64,000 nucleotides of DNA, from NCBI RefSeq assembly GCF_000423285.1, contig NZ_AUHR01000005.1:124001-188000 (forward strand), in the 5' to 3' direction. Made by a program: the position numbers and the translations under genes. This document shows positions 21,909-30,303 of this stretch, piece by piece (the first letter of the stretch is position 1; each line of letters begins with the position of its first letter). The notes beneath the pieces are model-generated. The model was given only the letters and a program-made list of their open reading frames with translations. It had not been told where the DNA came from and made no database searches. Source of the stretch: Laribacter hongkongensis DSM 14985 (lineage in GTDB: Bacteria; Pseudomonadota; Gammaproteobacteria; Burkholderiales; Aquaspirillaceae).

Positions 21909-22730
21909 ATGTTGCATGTGAGTCAAGGCAACTTTATTGAATTGTCCGGTGTCAGCTTCGGCTACGGCGCACGTCCCATCTTCCGGGACGTGTCGCTGAC
22001 CGTGCCCAAAGGCCGGCTGGTCGCCATCATGGGTGGTTCCGGCAGCGGCAAGACCACGCTCCTGAAGCTGATTTCCGGCCAGATCAGGCCGACAGCAGGT
22101 ACGGTGCGCGTCAACGGGGTGGACATCTCGACACTCGACGATGCCGGGCTCTATCGTTTGCGGCGGCAGATGGGCATGCTGTTCCAGTTCGGTGCCCTGT
22201 TTACCGACCTATCGGTGTTTGACAACGTGGCATTTCCGATGCGCGAGCACACGGACCTGCCCGGGCCGATGATCCGCGATCTGGTGCTGATGAAACTTGA
22301 AGCAGTGGGATTGCGCGGCACGGCCGGCCTGATGCCGGCAGAGCTTTCCGGCGGCATGGCCCGCCGGGTGGCGCTGGCGCGGGCGATCGCCCTTGATCCG
22401 GCCCTGATGCTGTACGACGAGCCGTTCACCGGGCTGGACCCGATTGCACTGGGCACCATTGCCTATCTGATCAAGCGCCTGAATACGGCGCTTGGAGCCA
22501 CGGCCGTCATGGTGACGCACGACGTGCACGTGTCGCTGGACGTGGTGGACTACGTCTATTTTGTCGCCGATGGCGGCGTGGTGGCCGGCGGCACGCCTGA
22601 CGAAGTGCGGCAGTCGGACGATCCGTTCGTGCGCCAGTTCGTGCATGGTGAGGCGGATGGCCCGGTGCGCCTGCATTATCCCGCACCGGACTACGCGGCA
22701 GACCTGGGACTGGGAGGGCGCCATGCTTGA
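21909..22730 (+). CDS. mlaF: Phospholipid transport ATPase MlaF
   Basis: ATPase of the MlaFEDB complex in the inner membrane, which keeps outer membrane lipid asymmetry. It has 273 residues. Walker A is GGSGSGKTT, the signature is the Mla-specific LSGGMARR, and Walker B with its following loop is LMLYDEPFTGLDPI. The first ATG is used; a GTG nine bases later is equally possible. Its 3' end overlaps mlaE by eight bases. First gene of a complete mlaFEDCBA operon. Confidence 0.96.
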   Translation: MLHVSQGNFIELSGVSFGYGARPIFRDVSLTVPKGRLVAIMGGSGSGKTTLLKLISGQIRPTAGTVRVNGVDISTLDDAGLYRLRRQMGMLFQFGALFTDLSVFDNVAFPMREHTDLPGPMIRDLVLMKLEAVGLRGTAGLMPAELSGGMARRVALARAIALDPALMLYDEPFTGLDPIALGTIAYLIKRLNTALGATAVMVTHDVHVSLDVVDYVYFVADGGVVAGGTPDEVRQSDDPFVRQFVHGEADGPVRLHYPAPDYAADLGLGGRHA

Positions 22731-23508
22731 CGGAATCCTCAAGGCGGTGGCCGGCATCGGGCACCGCATCATCGAAGGCGTCTGGCGGCTCGGATTTGCC
22801 CTGCGCTTCCTGGCTGCCATCGTGCGGCATTCCGGTACGGCGCTGCTGCGGTTCCAGCTGACGATCCGCGAAATCTATTTCGCCGGGGTACTGTCGCTGA
22901 TCATCATCGTGGTGTCCGGCACCTTCGTCGGCATGGTTCTGGGCTTGCAGGGCTACACCACCCTGATGCGCTTCGGCTCGGCCGATGCGCTGGGCGGGCT
23001 GGTGGCGCTGTCGCTCCTGCGCGAGCTGGGGCCGGTACTGGCGGCCATCCTGTTTGCCAGCCGTTCCGGCAGTGCCATGACAGCGGAAATCGGCCTCATG
23101 AAAGCCACCGAGCAGCTCGACGCCATGGCTGTCATGGCCGTCAATCCGGTGGCTCGCGTGGTGGCGCCACGCTTCTGGGCCGGCGTGCTGTCAATGCCGC
23201 TGCTGGCTGCCCTGTTCAGCGTCATGGGCATCTTTGGCGGTTATTTTGTCGGTGTGGTGATGATCGGACTGGATCACGGAGCGTACTGGTCGCAGATGCA
23301 GGCGGCAGTCAGCCTGCACGAAGACGTGATCAACGGCATCATCAAGAGCGGCGTGTTCGGCGTTGCCGTCACCCTGATTGCCGTGTTTGAAGGCTATGAT
23401 GCCCAGCCCACCGCAGCCGGCGTGTCCGCTGCGACGACCCGGACGGTGGTGACATCGGCCCTTGTTATCCTGGCGCTGGACTTTGTCCTGACCGCCTTCA
23501 TGTTTTGA
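22723..23508 (+). CDS. mlaE: Phospholipid transport permease MlaE
   Basis: A 261-residue permease with five or six membrane segments. The conserved core RELGPVLAAILFASRSGSAMTAEIG and the following VNPVARVVAPRFWA are the MlaE/YrbE signature. The ATG at 22723 overlaps the mlaF stop and has GGAGG upstream, so longer in-frame openings are rejected. It dimerizes and binds MlaF and the MlaD ring. Confidence 0.97.
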   Translation: MLDGILKAVAGIGHRIIEGVWRLGFALRFLAAIVRHSGTALLRFQLTIREIYFAGVLSLIIIVVSGTFVGMVLGLQGYTTLMRFGSADALGGLVALSLLRELGPVLAAILFASRSGSAMTAEIGLMKATEQLDAMAVMAVNPVARVVAPRFWAGVLSMPLLAALFSVMGIFGGYFVGVVMIGLDHGAYWSQMQAAVSLHEDVINGIIKSGVFGVAVTLIAVFEGYDAQPTAAGVSAATTRTVVTSALVILALDFVLTAFMF

Positions 23509-23533
23509 ACCGATAACCGGATGAAGATGCTTC

Positions 23534-24016
23534 ATGAAACGCGCAACGATTGATCTGTGGGTGGGGATTTTCGCCCTCATCGGCTTTGGAGCCATCCTGT
23601 TCCTGGCCCTCAAGGTGGCGAATCTGACTACGACTTCTACTGGTACTACCTATACCGTAGTAGCGGATTTTGACAATATCGGCGGGCTCAAGGTGCGGGC
23701 TCCGGTCAAGGCTGCCGGCGTGATCGTGGGGAGGGTGACCGACATCCGTCTGGATACCCATACCATGCGTGCCCGGGTGGCGCTGGCGCTGGATTCGCAA
23801 TACCAGTTTGCCCGTGATGTGGCTGCCTCCATCAATACGTCGGGACTCCTGGGCGAACAGTACGTGGCCCTGCTGGACGGCGGTGATACGGAAATGCTCA
23901 AGGCCGGTGACCGCATCCAGATCACGTCGTCGGCCATGGTGCTGGAAGATTTGATCGGCAAGTTCATGACGAGCTTTGCCGAACAGGGAGCCGGCGAACC
24001 GGCCGGCAAGCCCTGA
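23534..24016 (+). CDS. mlaD: Phospholipid transport protein MlaD (MCE domain)
   Basis: A 160-residue membrane-anchored MCE protein forming the hexameric lipid ring. One N-terminal helix (IDLWVGIFALIGFGAILFLAL) is followed by a single MCE domain (ADFDNIGGLKVRAPVKAAGVIVGRVTDI) and the hydrophobic loop region ASINTSGLLGEQYVALLDGG. Length and single domain fit MlaD. It lies 25 bp after mlaE and 23 bp before mlaC. Confidence 0.96.
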   Translation: MKRATIDLWVGIFALIGFGAILFLALKVANLTTTSTGTTYTVVADFDNIGGLKVRAPVKAAGVIVGRVTDIRLDTHTMRARVALALDSQYQFARDVAASINTSGLLGEQYVALLDGGDTEMLKAGDRIQITSSAMVLEDLIGKFMTSFAEQGAGEPAGKP

Positions 24017-24039
24017 CTGATCGCAGGAGAGGGAAGAAA

Positions 24040-24669
24040 ATGATGAAAAAGTGGTTGGCCCTGATGGGGCTTGTGACGGTCTGCCTGCTGCCGGTGGCGG
24101 CTCATGCGGAAACGGCTGACCAGATGGTGCGGCAGACTTCGCGTGAAGTGCTCGACATCATCAAGAAGGAAAACGGCAAGAACACGGCGCGCATCCGTGC
24201 CGAGGTCGAAGCGGCGGCCGTGCCGAAGTTCGACTTTACCCGCATGACAGCCCTGGCGATCGGTCGTGGCTGGCGCCAGGCCTCACCGGAGCAGCAGGCC
24301 CAGCTAACCGAGCAGTTCCGCTCCCTGCTGGTGCGTACCTACGCAGCCACCATGGTGCGCTTCAAGAATGCCCGCATCGATGTATCCGATAACGTGGTCC
24401 TGTCTGCCGAAGGACGCGAAGCCATTGTGCGCACCAGCGTGGTGGCTGGTGGTACCGACGGCAGCAAGCCGGTGCAGGTGGATTACACCCTTTACAAGAC
24501 ACCTGCCGGCTGGAAGGTATACAACGTCAGCGTCGAAGGTGCCAGCCTGGTCACGGTGTACCGCAGCAACTTCACCGAAATCCTGTCGCAATCCGGTGTC
24601 GAAGGCTTGCTCCAGAGCCTGCGCGACAAAAATGCCCAGCTGGCAGCCCGCAATGGCGCGGCATCCTGA
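24040..24669 (+). CDS. mlaC: Periplasmic phospholipid shuttle MlaC
   Basis: A soluble periplasmic carrier that moves phospholipid between MlaA-OmpC-like porins and MlaD. It has 209 residues with a clear signal peptide (hydrophobic LALMGLVTVCLLPVAAHA, cleavage after AHA). The core FDFTRMTALAIGRGWRQASPEQ and the end VYNVSVEGASLVTVYRSNF match the family (PF05494). Either of two adjacent ATG codons may start it; AGGAGAGGGAA lies just upstream. Confidence 0.96.
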   Translation: MMKKWLALMGLVTVCLLPVAAHAETADQMVRQTSREVLDIIKKENGKNTARIRAEVEAAAVPKFDFTRMTALAIGRGWRQASPEQQAQLTEQFRSLLVRTYAATMVRFKNARIDVSDNVVLSAEGREAIVRTSVVAGGTDGSKPVQVDYTLYKTPAGWKVYNVSVEGASLVTVYRSNFTEILSQSGVEGLLQSLRDKNAQLAARNGAAS

Positions 24670-24670
24670 C

Positions 24671-24940
24671 ATGACCAGCGAACTGGCCCTGCCGTCGGCC
24701 GTCACGTTCGACGAGGTCAGCGGCTTGTTGCGCAACTGGTTGCCGGCCGTACGCGCGGCAGATTGCCGGCTTGACTGGGCCGCCGTACGGCGCGTGGACT
24801 CGGCCGCGCTGGCGCTGGCACTGGAGCTGTCCCGGGAAGCCGGGCAGCACGGACATTCCTTGCAACATCTCCACCTGCCGGTGGAAGTGGAGAGCCTGAT
24901 TGATCTCTATGGACTACAAGCCTTCATCACGGCTGCGTAG
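24671..24940 (+). CDS. mlaB: STAS-domain protein MlaB
   Basis: An 89-residue STAS domain that binds MlaF and stabilizes the ABC complex. The family core WAAVRRVDSAALALALELSR is present with the conserved Ser. The ATG begins one base after the mlaC stop. The end overlaps mlaA by 32 bp. A longer in-frame opening upstream is in the shadow of mlaC and is rejected. Confidence 0.93.
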   Translation: MTSELALPSAVTFDEVSGLLRNWLPAVRAADCRLDWAAVRRVDSAALALALELSREAGQHGHSLQHLHLPVEVESLIDLYGLQAFITAA

Positions 24941-25670
24941 CGCGCTGTACGCCTGCCTGCTTGCGGCAACCTTGGCCGGATGCGCCACGGGCCAGGATCC
25001 GCGTGATCCGTACGAAGCCTATAACCGCAAGATGTACGCCTTCAACAATGCGGTTGACCGCGCAGTGGTCAAGCCGGTTGCCGAGGGCTACCAGAAGGTG
25101 ACGCCGCAGCCGGTGCAGACCGGTATCCGCAATTTCTTTGACAACCTGTATGACGTGGTCAGCCTGGCCAACAACATCCTGATGCTGCGTCCGGTGCCGG
25201 TGATGAACGACCTGATGCGGGTATCGGTCAACACCGTTTTCGGTCTGGGCGGGCTGATCGACGTAGCGTCGTCCATGGGGCTGGAAAAGAACCAGAACGG
25301 TTTTGGTGACACGCTGGCCCACTACGGCTGGGACAACAGCGCCTATTTCGTGCCGCCGCTTTATGCACCGTCAACGGTACGCGACACTCTCGGCCTCGGC
25401 GTGGACTACTTCAGCATGCCGTCGCGCGAGATTTTCACGACGACCTGGACCGACCTTAATTCCACCATCGTCAACCAGGTGGACGAGCGGGCCCGCCTGT
25501 TGTCGCTGGAACCGGCACGGGAAGCTGCTCTGGACGAGTACGCCTTTACCCGTGATGCCTGGCTGGCCTACCGGGCCCGGCAGCTTGGTCAATCCGTACC
25601 GCAGGACGCACCGGGTGAAGAAGACATCGATATCGACGAACTGGTTTCGCCGGAGCCGCAACTGCAATAG
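24909..25670 (+). CDS. mlaA: Outer membrane lipoprotein MlaA (VacJ)
   Basis: A 253-residue lipoprotein (lipobox LAATLAGC near residue 20) that sits as a ring in the outer membrane and extracts mislocalized phospholipid. Conserved text: DPYEAYNRKMYAFNNAVDRAVVKPVAEGY, the NLYDVVSLANNILM stretch and FGDTLAHYGWDNSAYFVPPLYAPS. The ATG at 24909 lies inside the end of mlaB. In enterobacteria mlaA is encoded elsewhere; here it closes the operon, as common in betaproteobacteria. Confidence 0.96.
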   Translation: MDYKPSSRLRSALYACLLAATLAGCATGQDPRDPYEAYNRKMYAFNNAVDRAVVKPVAEGYQKVTPQPVQTGIRNFFDNLYDVVSLANNILMLRPVPVMNDLMRVSVNTVFGLGGLIDVASSMGLEKNQNGFGDTLAHYGWDNSAYFVPPLYAPSTVRDTLGLGVDYFSMPSREIFTTTWTDLNSTIVNQVDERARLLSLEPAREAALDEYAFTRDAWLAYRARQLGQSVPQDAPGEEDIDIDELVSPEPQLQ

Positions 25671-25755
25671 CAGGGCCGGCCATGCCTGACTGCTGCCGGT
25701 TATGCCTGGGCGCTTGTGCCGCAAGAGGTGGTTGAATCCGGCTTCGGCCGGGAAA

Positions 25756-25793
25756 CGGCTGCAGACCGGCATGCGGATGCCGGTCTGCAGCCG
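25756..25793 (+). other. Long perfect hairpin after mlaA
   Basis: A 17-bp perfect inverted repeat (arms 25756-25772 and 25777-25793) with a four-base loop GCGG, 85 bp past the mlaA stop. No T run follows, so it may be an RNA-stability or Rho-related structure rather than an intrinsic terminator. Confidence 0.55.
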
Positions 25794-25885
25794 CGGAGTA
25801 TGCAGTACCGGTATTCCGCGACTGCCGGGTGATTCTGGTGTGCCCCGAGACTGGTTGACGGTCAGCTTGTCGTCCGTCTTTACGT

Positions 25886-25921
25886 AAAACCCCCGCCAGA
25901 CTGGATCTGGCGGGGGTTTTT
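25886..25921. terminator. Bidirectional terminator between mlaA and the aminotransferase
   Basis: A 15-bp perfect stem (AAAACCCCCGCCAGA, 25886-25900, with its complement at 25906-25920) and a five-base loop, with T runs on both strands. It serves the converging mla operon and aminotransferase gene. Confidence 0.92.
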
Positions 25922-25934
25922 GTCTGAAGGCGGA

Positions 25935-27095
25935 TCAGTTCATCCGTTGGCGGATCAGGCCGGCCAGCCGGCCCAGGCCGTCCTCCATTTGCTCCGGCGT
26001 GGCCAAGCTGAAATTGAAGCGCAGATGTCCGGTTACGCTGCCTTCGGTCGGGTAGAACGGTTCGCCCGGCATGAAGGCAATCTTTTCTGCGGCCATGGCC
26101 GTCTTCAGCAGCTGCCGGGTATCGCAGTCCTGCTTCAGCGTCAGCCAGAAAAACAGCCCGCCAGCCGGTTTCTGCCAGTCCGCCAGATCCGTAAAGTGGC
26201 GCTCCAGGATGGCCTGCATGGTATCGCGCTTGCTGCGGTAGGCCGTTTGCAGGGCCTGCAGGTGGGCGTCGAATGCCGGGGTGCCGAGCCACTGGGCAAT
26301 CAGCCACTGCCCCGGACGGTTGGAGTGCAGGTCTGCCGCCTGCTTCAGTTTGACAAACCACGGAAACAGGTCCGGCGAGGCAATCAGGTAGCCCACGCGC
26401 AGCCCTGGCGCCAGTGTCTTGGAGAAGGTGCCCATGTACACCCACGAGGTACGCTCGACCAGTGCGCAGACCGGTGTGCGGTCGACCTCGTCATAGCACA
26501 GCTCGCGATAGGGCTCGTCCTCGATCAGCGGAATGTTCAGCTCGTCCAGCGTGCGGGCGACCTCTTCACGGTCGGCCCGGCTGTAGCACAGGCCGGACGG
26601 ATTCTGGAACGTGGGAATCAGGTAGGTGAAGGCCGGTGTCACTTCGCGCGCCAGTGCCCGCAGGGCATCGCAATCCAGTCCGGTGGCCGTGGTCGGCAGG
26701 CCGCGGATGTCGGCGCCGAAGAAGCGGAACGATTGCAGGGCTGCGAGGTAGGTCGGGGCTTCCATCGCCACCGGGGTGGCCGGATCAATGAACAGCTTGG
26801 AAACTAGGTCCAGTGCCTGCTGCGAGCCCGACAAGACCAGCACCTGGTCCTTGGTGCAACGGATCCCCAGTTTTTGCGCGTCGCGGGCGATGGCTTCACG
26901 CAGGGCCGGCTCGCCTTCGCTCATGCCGTATTGTTCGGTGTCAAACGGTACGCTGGACCAGTTGAGCTTCGGCAACAGGTCGGTGGCAGGCAGGCCGCCG
27001 GCAAACGAGATCACCCCGGGTTGCTGGGTGGCGGCGAGGATTTCGCGGATCAGCGAGCTGGTCAGCTGGCTCGCGCGTTGGGAAAACTGGGGCAT
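25935..27095 (-). CDS. PLP-dependent aminotransferase (2-aminoadipate/MocR-domain type)
   Basis: A 386-residue fold-type I aminotransferase without a DNA-binding domain. Visible marks: GVISFAGGLPATDLLP at the start, QYGMSEGEPALREAIA, the cofactor region SGSQQALDLVSKLF, NPSGLCYS, the Asp-Glu pair LIEDEPYRELCYD, and the Schiff-base lysine in GTFSKTLAPGLRVGY. It resembles LysN/2-aminoadipate and valine-pyruvate type enzymes with broad substrate range. The exact substrate cannot be told from sequence. Monocistronic by its spacing. Confidence 0.85.
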   Translation of the reverse strand: MPQFSQRASQLTSSLIREILAATQQPGVISFAGGLPATDLLPKLNWSSVPFDTEQYGMSEGEPALREAIARDAQKLGIRCTKDQVLVLSGSQQALDLVSKLFIDPATPVAMEAPTYLAALQSFRFFGADIRGLPTTATGLDCDALRALAREVTPAFTYLIPTFQNPSGLCYSRADREEVARTLDELNIPLIEDEPYRELCYDEVDRTPVCALVERTSWVYMGTFSKTLAPGLRVGYLIASPDLFPWFVKLKQAADLHSNRPGQWLIAQWLGTPAFDAHLQALQTAYRSKRDTMQAILERHFTDLADWQKPAGGLFFWLTLKQDCDTRQLLKTAMAAEKIAFMPGEPFYPTEGSVTGHLRFNFSLATPEQMEDGLGRLAGLIRQRMN

Positions 27096-27170
27096 GCGGA
27101 TTCTCGGTAGGCTTGGACTGAATGCCGTCGATTCTGCGATGCCCCGGATAAATTGGTCAATGACGAAGTG

Positions 27171-28109
27171 CTACCACCAGCGCATGGACAATCCGTCGCG
27201 TACACCGTCGGCAATCTGCATGCCCAGACGCTTGCCCAACCGGCTGGAGAAGCTGTCTTTCGGGGTAAAGTCGACCACGTTGTCGGTATCCAGCTGTTCG
27301 CGGGCAATGGCGTCCACATTCGACAGCCCGTCAATCAGCCCCAGGGGCACGGCCTGGCTGCCCAGCCAGACTCGACCGGTAAACAGGTCTTCGCCGGTTT
27401 GCAGGCGTTTGCCGCGCCCTTGCCTGACCGCAGTGATGAACTGGCCGTGGATGGTATCAAGCAGCTCCTGGCGCATGCTGACCTGCGCCGGTGTCTGCGG
27501 GCTGAAGGGGTCACCCATGCCTTTGTCCCGGCCCGAGGTCGCCAGCCGGCGCTCGATGCCGAGTTTTTCCATGGCGCCGGTAAAGCCGAATCCTTCGGAC
27601 AGTACCCCGATCGAACCCACGATGCTGGCCTGGTTGGCAAAGATCTTGTCGGCAGCGCTGGCAATGTAATAACAGCCGCTGGCACATACTTCCTCGACGG
27701 CCACCAGTACCGGGATGTCCGGGTGCAGGGTTTTTTGCCGGCGGATTTCGTCGTAGGCCATGCCTGACAGCACCGGGCTGCCGCCCGGACTGTTGGCACG
27801 CAGGATGATGCCGCGGGTATTCGGGTCCTTGTAGGCGTTTTTCAGGCCGTCGCTGATTTTGCGGGCACTGTCGTTTTCGTTGTTGATGACCCCGTTGATG
27901 TCGATCACGGCGGCGTGCGGCCGGCCACCGGCCGGCAGGCTGTCATTGCTGTTGCCGAACCAGCTGGCAAACAGCGGCAGGGCGACCAGCAGGATGACGG
28001 CCAGCCAGGTCAGGCGGAAAAAGATGGCCCAGCGGCGGGCGCGACGCTGTTCGGTCACGGCTGCCAGCAGGGTTTTTTCAATCACGTCGCGTTCCCAGGG
28101 TTCGTTCAT
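27171..28109 (-). CDS. S49 signal peptide peptidase (SppA-like, short form)
   Basis: An inner membrane serine protease that degrades cleaved signal peptides. It has 312 residues, the single-domain short form. One N-terminal anchor helix (WLAVILLVALPLFASWF) precedes the ClpP-like fold. The nucleophile is S144 (EEVCASGCYYIASAADKI) and the general-base lysine is probably K196 (ATSGRDKGMGDPF). The oxyanion region NSPGGSPVLSG is present. It lies 47 bp upstream of nothing on its strand but downstream of the HAD gene start, so co-transcription with rluC and the phosphatase is uncertain. Confidence 0.9.
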   Translation of the reverse strand: MNEPWERDVIEKTLLAAVTEQRRARRWAIFFRLTWLAVILLVALPLFASWFGNSNDSLPAGGRPHAAVIDINGVINNENDSARKISDGLKNAYKDPNTRGIILRANSPGGSPVLSGMAYDEIRRQKTLHPDIPVLVAVEEVCASGCYYIASAADKIFANQASIVGSIGVLSEGFGFTGAMEKLGIERRLATSGRDKGMGDPFSPQTPAQVSMRQELLDTIHGQFITAVRQGRGKRLQTGEDLFTGRVWLGSQAVPLGLIDGLSNVDAIAREQLDTDNVVDFTPKDSFSSRLGKRLGMQIADGVRDGLSMRWW

Positions 28110-28156
28110 GTGCGGTCCGGGTCAAGGGAAAAAGGATCGGGCAGGATAAGGGAAAA

Positions 28157-28819
28157 TCAGCGCGGCAGCTGGCGCAGCCAGCCGTCAAACTCACCAAAGC
28201 CGGAGAACAGCTTGAGCGGCGACAAGGCAGCCAGGGCTTCATGCGGATGGGCGCCCTGGGCCAGACCGGCAGCCGGGACCCGGGCGTTTTGCGCCATCAG
28301 GAGGTCGTGGGTGGTGTCGCCGACCATCAGGGTGCGCCCTGCATCGACGCCGAAATACCGGGTCAGTTCGTCCAGCATCTGCGGGTCCGGCTTGGAGGCG
28401 CATTCGTTGACGGTACGGGTGGCATCGAACAGTCCGGCAATGCCGGTCTGTTCCAGCACCCGGTCCAGTCCGGGGCGGCTTTTGCCGGTCGCGATGGCCA
28501 GGAAATAGCCTTGTTCCCGGTAGTGGCAGAGGGCATCAGCCACGCCGGCAAACAGCTGCATGTCGTCTTCCGGATCAAAAAAGAAACGCCGGTAAGCGTC
28601 GACCATGTCGGCGTAACGCGCTTCCGGCAGGCCCGGGCTGACGTGGCGCATGGCATCGGTCAGTCCGAGCCCGATCACGTAGGCGGCTGAGCGGTGGTCG
28701 GGCACGGGCAGGTCAAGGCTGGCGCAGGCACGCTGGATCGAGCGCACGATATGGGCGGTCGAATCCATCAGGGTGCCGTCCCAGTCGAATACCAGCAGGT
28801 CGAAAACGGGAGTGGTCAT
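28157..28819 (-). CDS. HAD-family phosphatase (phosphoglycolate phosphatase-like)
   Basis: A 220-residue HAD hydrolase. Motif I is VFDWDGTLMDS (nucleophile Asp), motif II AIATGKSRPGL, with the motif III lysine in ASKPDPQML, and motif IV VGDTTHDLLMAQNA. The helical cap lies between residues 18 and 85. It fits the Gph/PGPase group, which clears 2-phosphoglycolate or works on related small phosphates. The start overlaps the rluC stop by four bases, so it is translated with rluC, a common betaproteobacterial pairing. Confidence 0.88.
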   Translation of the reverse strand: MTTPVFDLLVFDWDGTLMDSTAHIVRSIQRACASLDLPVPDHRSAAYVIGLGLTDAMRHVSPGLPEARYADMVDAYRRFFFDPEDDMQLFAGVADALCHYREQGYFLAIATGKSRPGLDRVLEQTGIAGLFDATRTVNECASKPDPQMLDELTRYFGVDAGRTLMVGDTTHDLLMAQNARVPAAGLAQGAHPHEALAALSPLKLFSGFGEFDGWLRQLPR

Positions 28820-29754
28820 TCGGGCAGGGTCTCGATGAAACGGTTGAGTTCGTCCGGCAGCGGGGCGCGGAATTCCAGTAGCTGGCCGGTCAGCGGGTGT
28901 TGCAGGCGCAGCTGCCAGGCATGCAGGAACATGCGTTTGAGTCCCTGCCGGGCCAGATCCTTGTTGGTTGCGTAGTCACCGTATTTGTCGTCGCCGGCAA
29001 TCGGGCAGTCGGCCGACTGCATGTGGACGCGGATCTGGTGCGTGCGGCCGGTCTGCAAGGTGGCTTCGATCAGAGTATGGCCGGCAAAGCTGCGTACGAT
29101 GCGGAAATCGGTGTGCGAGGCCTGGCCGCCGGCTTCGTCTACCCGGACCCGGCGTTCGCCATCGGGCAGGGTGTATTTGGTCAGCGGCTTCTTGACCGAC
29201 TTGCGGGCCGGATTCCAGCGGCCGACGCCGAGTGCCAGATAGCGTTTGTCGAGCATGTTGCGGCGGATCATGTCGTGCAGGGCCACGAGTGCCGAGCGCT
29301 TTTTGGCGATCAGCAACAGGCCGGACGTGTCGCGGTCCAGCCGGTGGACCAGCTCCAGGAATTTTGCCTGCGGACGGGCAGCGCGCAGCTGCTCGATCAC
29401 GCCGAAGCTGACGCCGGAGCCACCGTGGACGGCAACGCCGCAAGGTTTGTCGATCACCAGCAGGGCATCATCTTCGAAGACGACCGGAAAGGCCGCGGCC
29501 GGTACCGGGCGCGTGGCAGCCGGGCGTTCGGCAATGCGGATGGGCGGGATGCGTACGACGTCGCCGGTTTCCACCCGCTGGTCGACCTGGCAGCGTCCCT
29601 TGTTGATCCGGACTTCTCCGCCGCGCACGATGCGGTAAACGTGGCTTTTGGGTACACCCTTGAGGATTTTGATCAGCCAGTTGTCAAGGCGCTGTCCGGC
29701 CTCGTCGTCGGTGATGGTGTGGAAGGTGACGGAATCTTTGCTCGGGGGTGTCAT
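28816..29754 (-). CDS. rluC: 23S rRNA pseudouridine synthase RluC
   Basis: An RNA-modifying enzyme making pseudouridines at 23S rRNA positions 955, 2504 and 2580 in E. coli numbering. It has 312 residues from the ATG at 29754. The S4-like domain comes first (RLDNWLIKILKGVPKSHVYRIV), then the catalytic domain with the Asp loop ELVHRLDRDTSGLLL and the end-motif TGRTHQIRVHM. The in-frame start 57 bp upstream gives an unlike extension. It diverges from rne, as in E. coli, where rne and rluC share a divergent control region. Confidence 0.95.
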   Translation of the reverse strand: MTPPSKDSVTFHTITDDEAGQRLDNWLIKILKGVPKSHVYRIVRGGEVRINKGRCQVDQRVETGDVVRIPPIRIAERPAATRPVPAAAFPVVFEDDALLVIDKPCGVAVHGGSGVSFGVIEQLRAARPQAKFLELVHRLDRDTSGLLLIAKKRSALVALHDMIRRNMLDKRYLALGVGRWNPARKSVKKPLTKYTLPDGERRVRVDEAGGQASHTDFRIVRSFAGHTLIEATLQTGRTHQIRVHMQSADCPIAGDDKYGDYATNKDLARQGLKRMFLHAWQLRLQHPLTGQLLEFRAPLPDELNRFIETLPE

Positions 29755-30303
29755 ATTGCTTATACTTCCGGTCGCTTTGCGACTCTGGTGCTGCGGCAAC
29801 GGAAGACGCAAACCACTGCGCTGCGAACCAGGTTGAAATGATGATTTCGTCTCCTGCCGGTCGCAGCGGCACTACCGGCGGCACTCAGGGTGTCGACCTG
29901 ACGCGGTGCAAAATCAAGGCAGGCGGCGGCGGTTGTTTCGCTCACCGAAAAGTAGCGATGTTAATGCATTTACGCGCACGACGCACCCAAGCAAGTTCCT
30001 GCTTCCTGATGCCTAGCCAGTCAGGAAGCCATGCAGCAAAGTTTGACCCGACACAGCCCCCTCGGCGTCGGTTCCGCCTGTCGTTGCCAGTCTGGGCGGT
30101 CTGATTGCCACCGGCTCCTGCCATGCCGGGCGGGCCGGGCTGTGATGAAATAAGACGCCGGCTAACCGAACCGTTCCCGTTCTTTATCCGATCTGTGGCG
30201 CATCTTCGGTCAACGTTGTCCGGACGGCCCGCTTTGGCGGCCCGGACAATGGTCAAATACTGGCTGCCTTCATCCCGTGCGACGTGCGTACCGGGAACGT
30301 TAC
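29755..30303. promoter_or_regulatory. Divergent rluC/rne control region and long rne leader
   Basis: A 549-bp gene-free region between two divergent genes, much as in E. coli, where the long rne 5' UTR is cut by RNase E to autoregulate. I see no protein-like opening. Near the rne start an inverted repeat TTGTCCGG (30216-30223) pairs with CCGGACAA (30242-30249), with GGCC/GGCC able to extend inward, giving a compact hairpin 55 bp before the ATG. That it is functionally like E. coli hp2 is inference. Confidence 0.6.
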
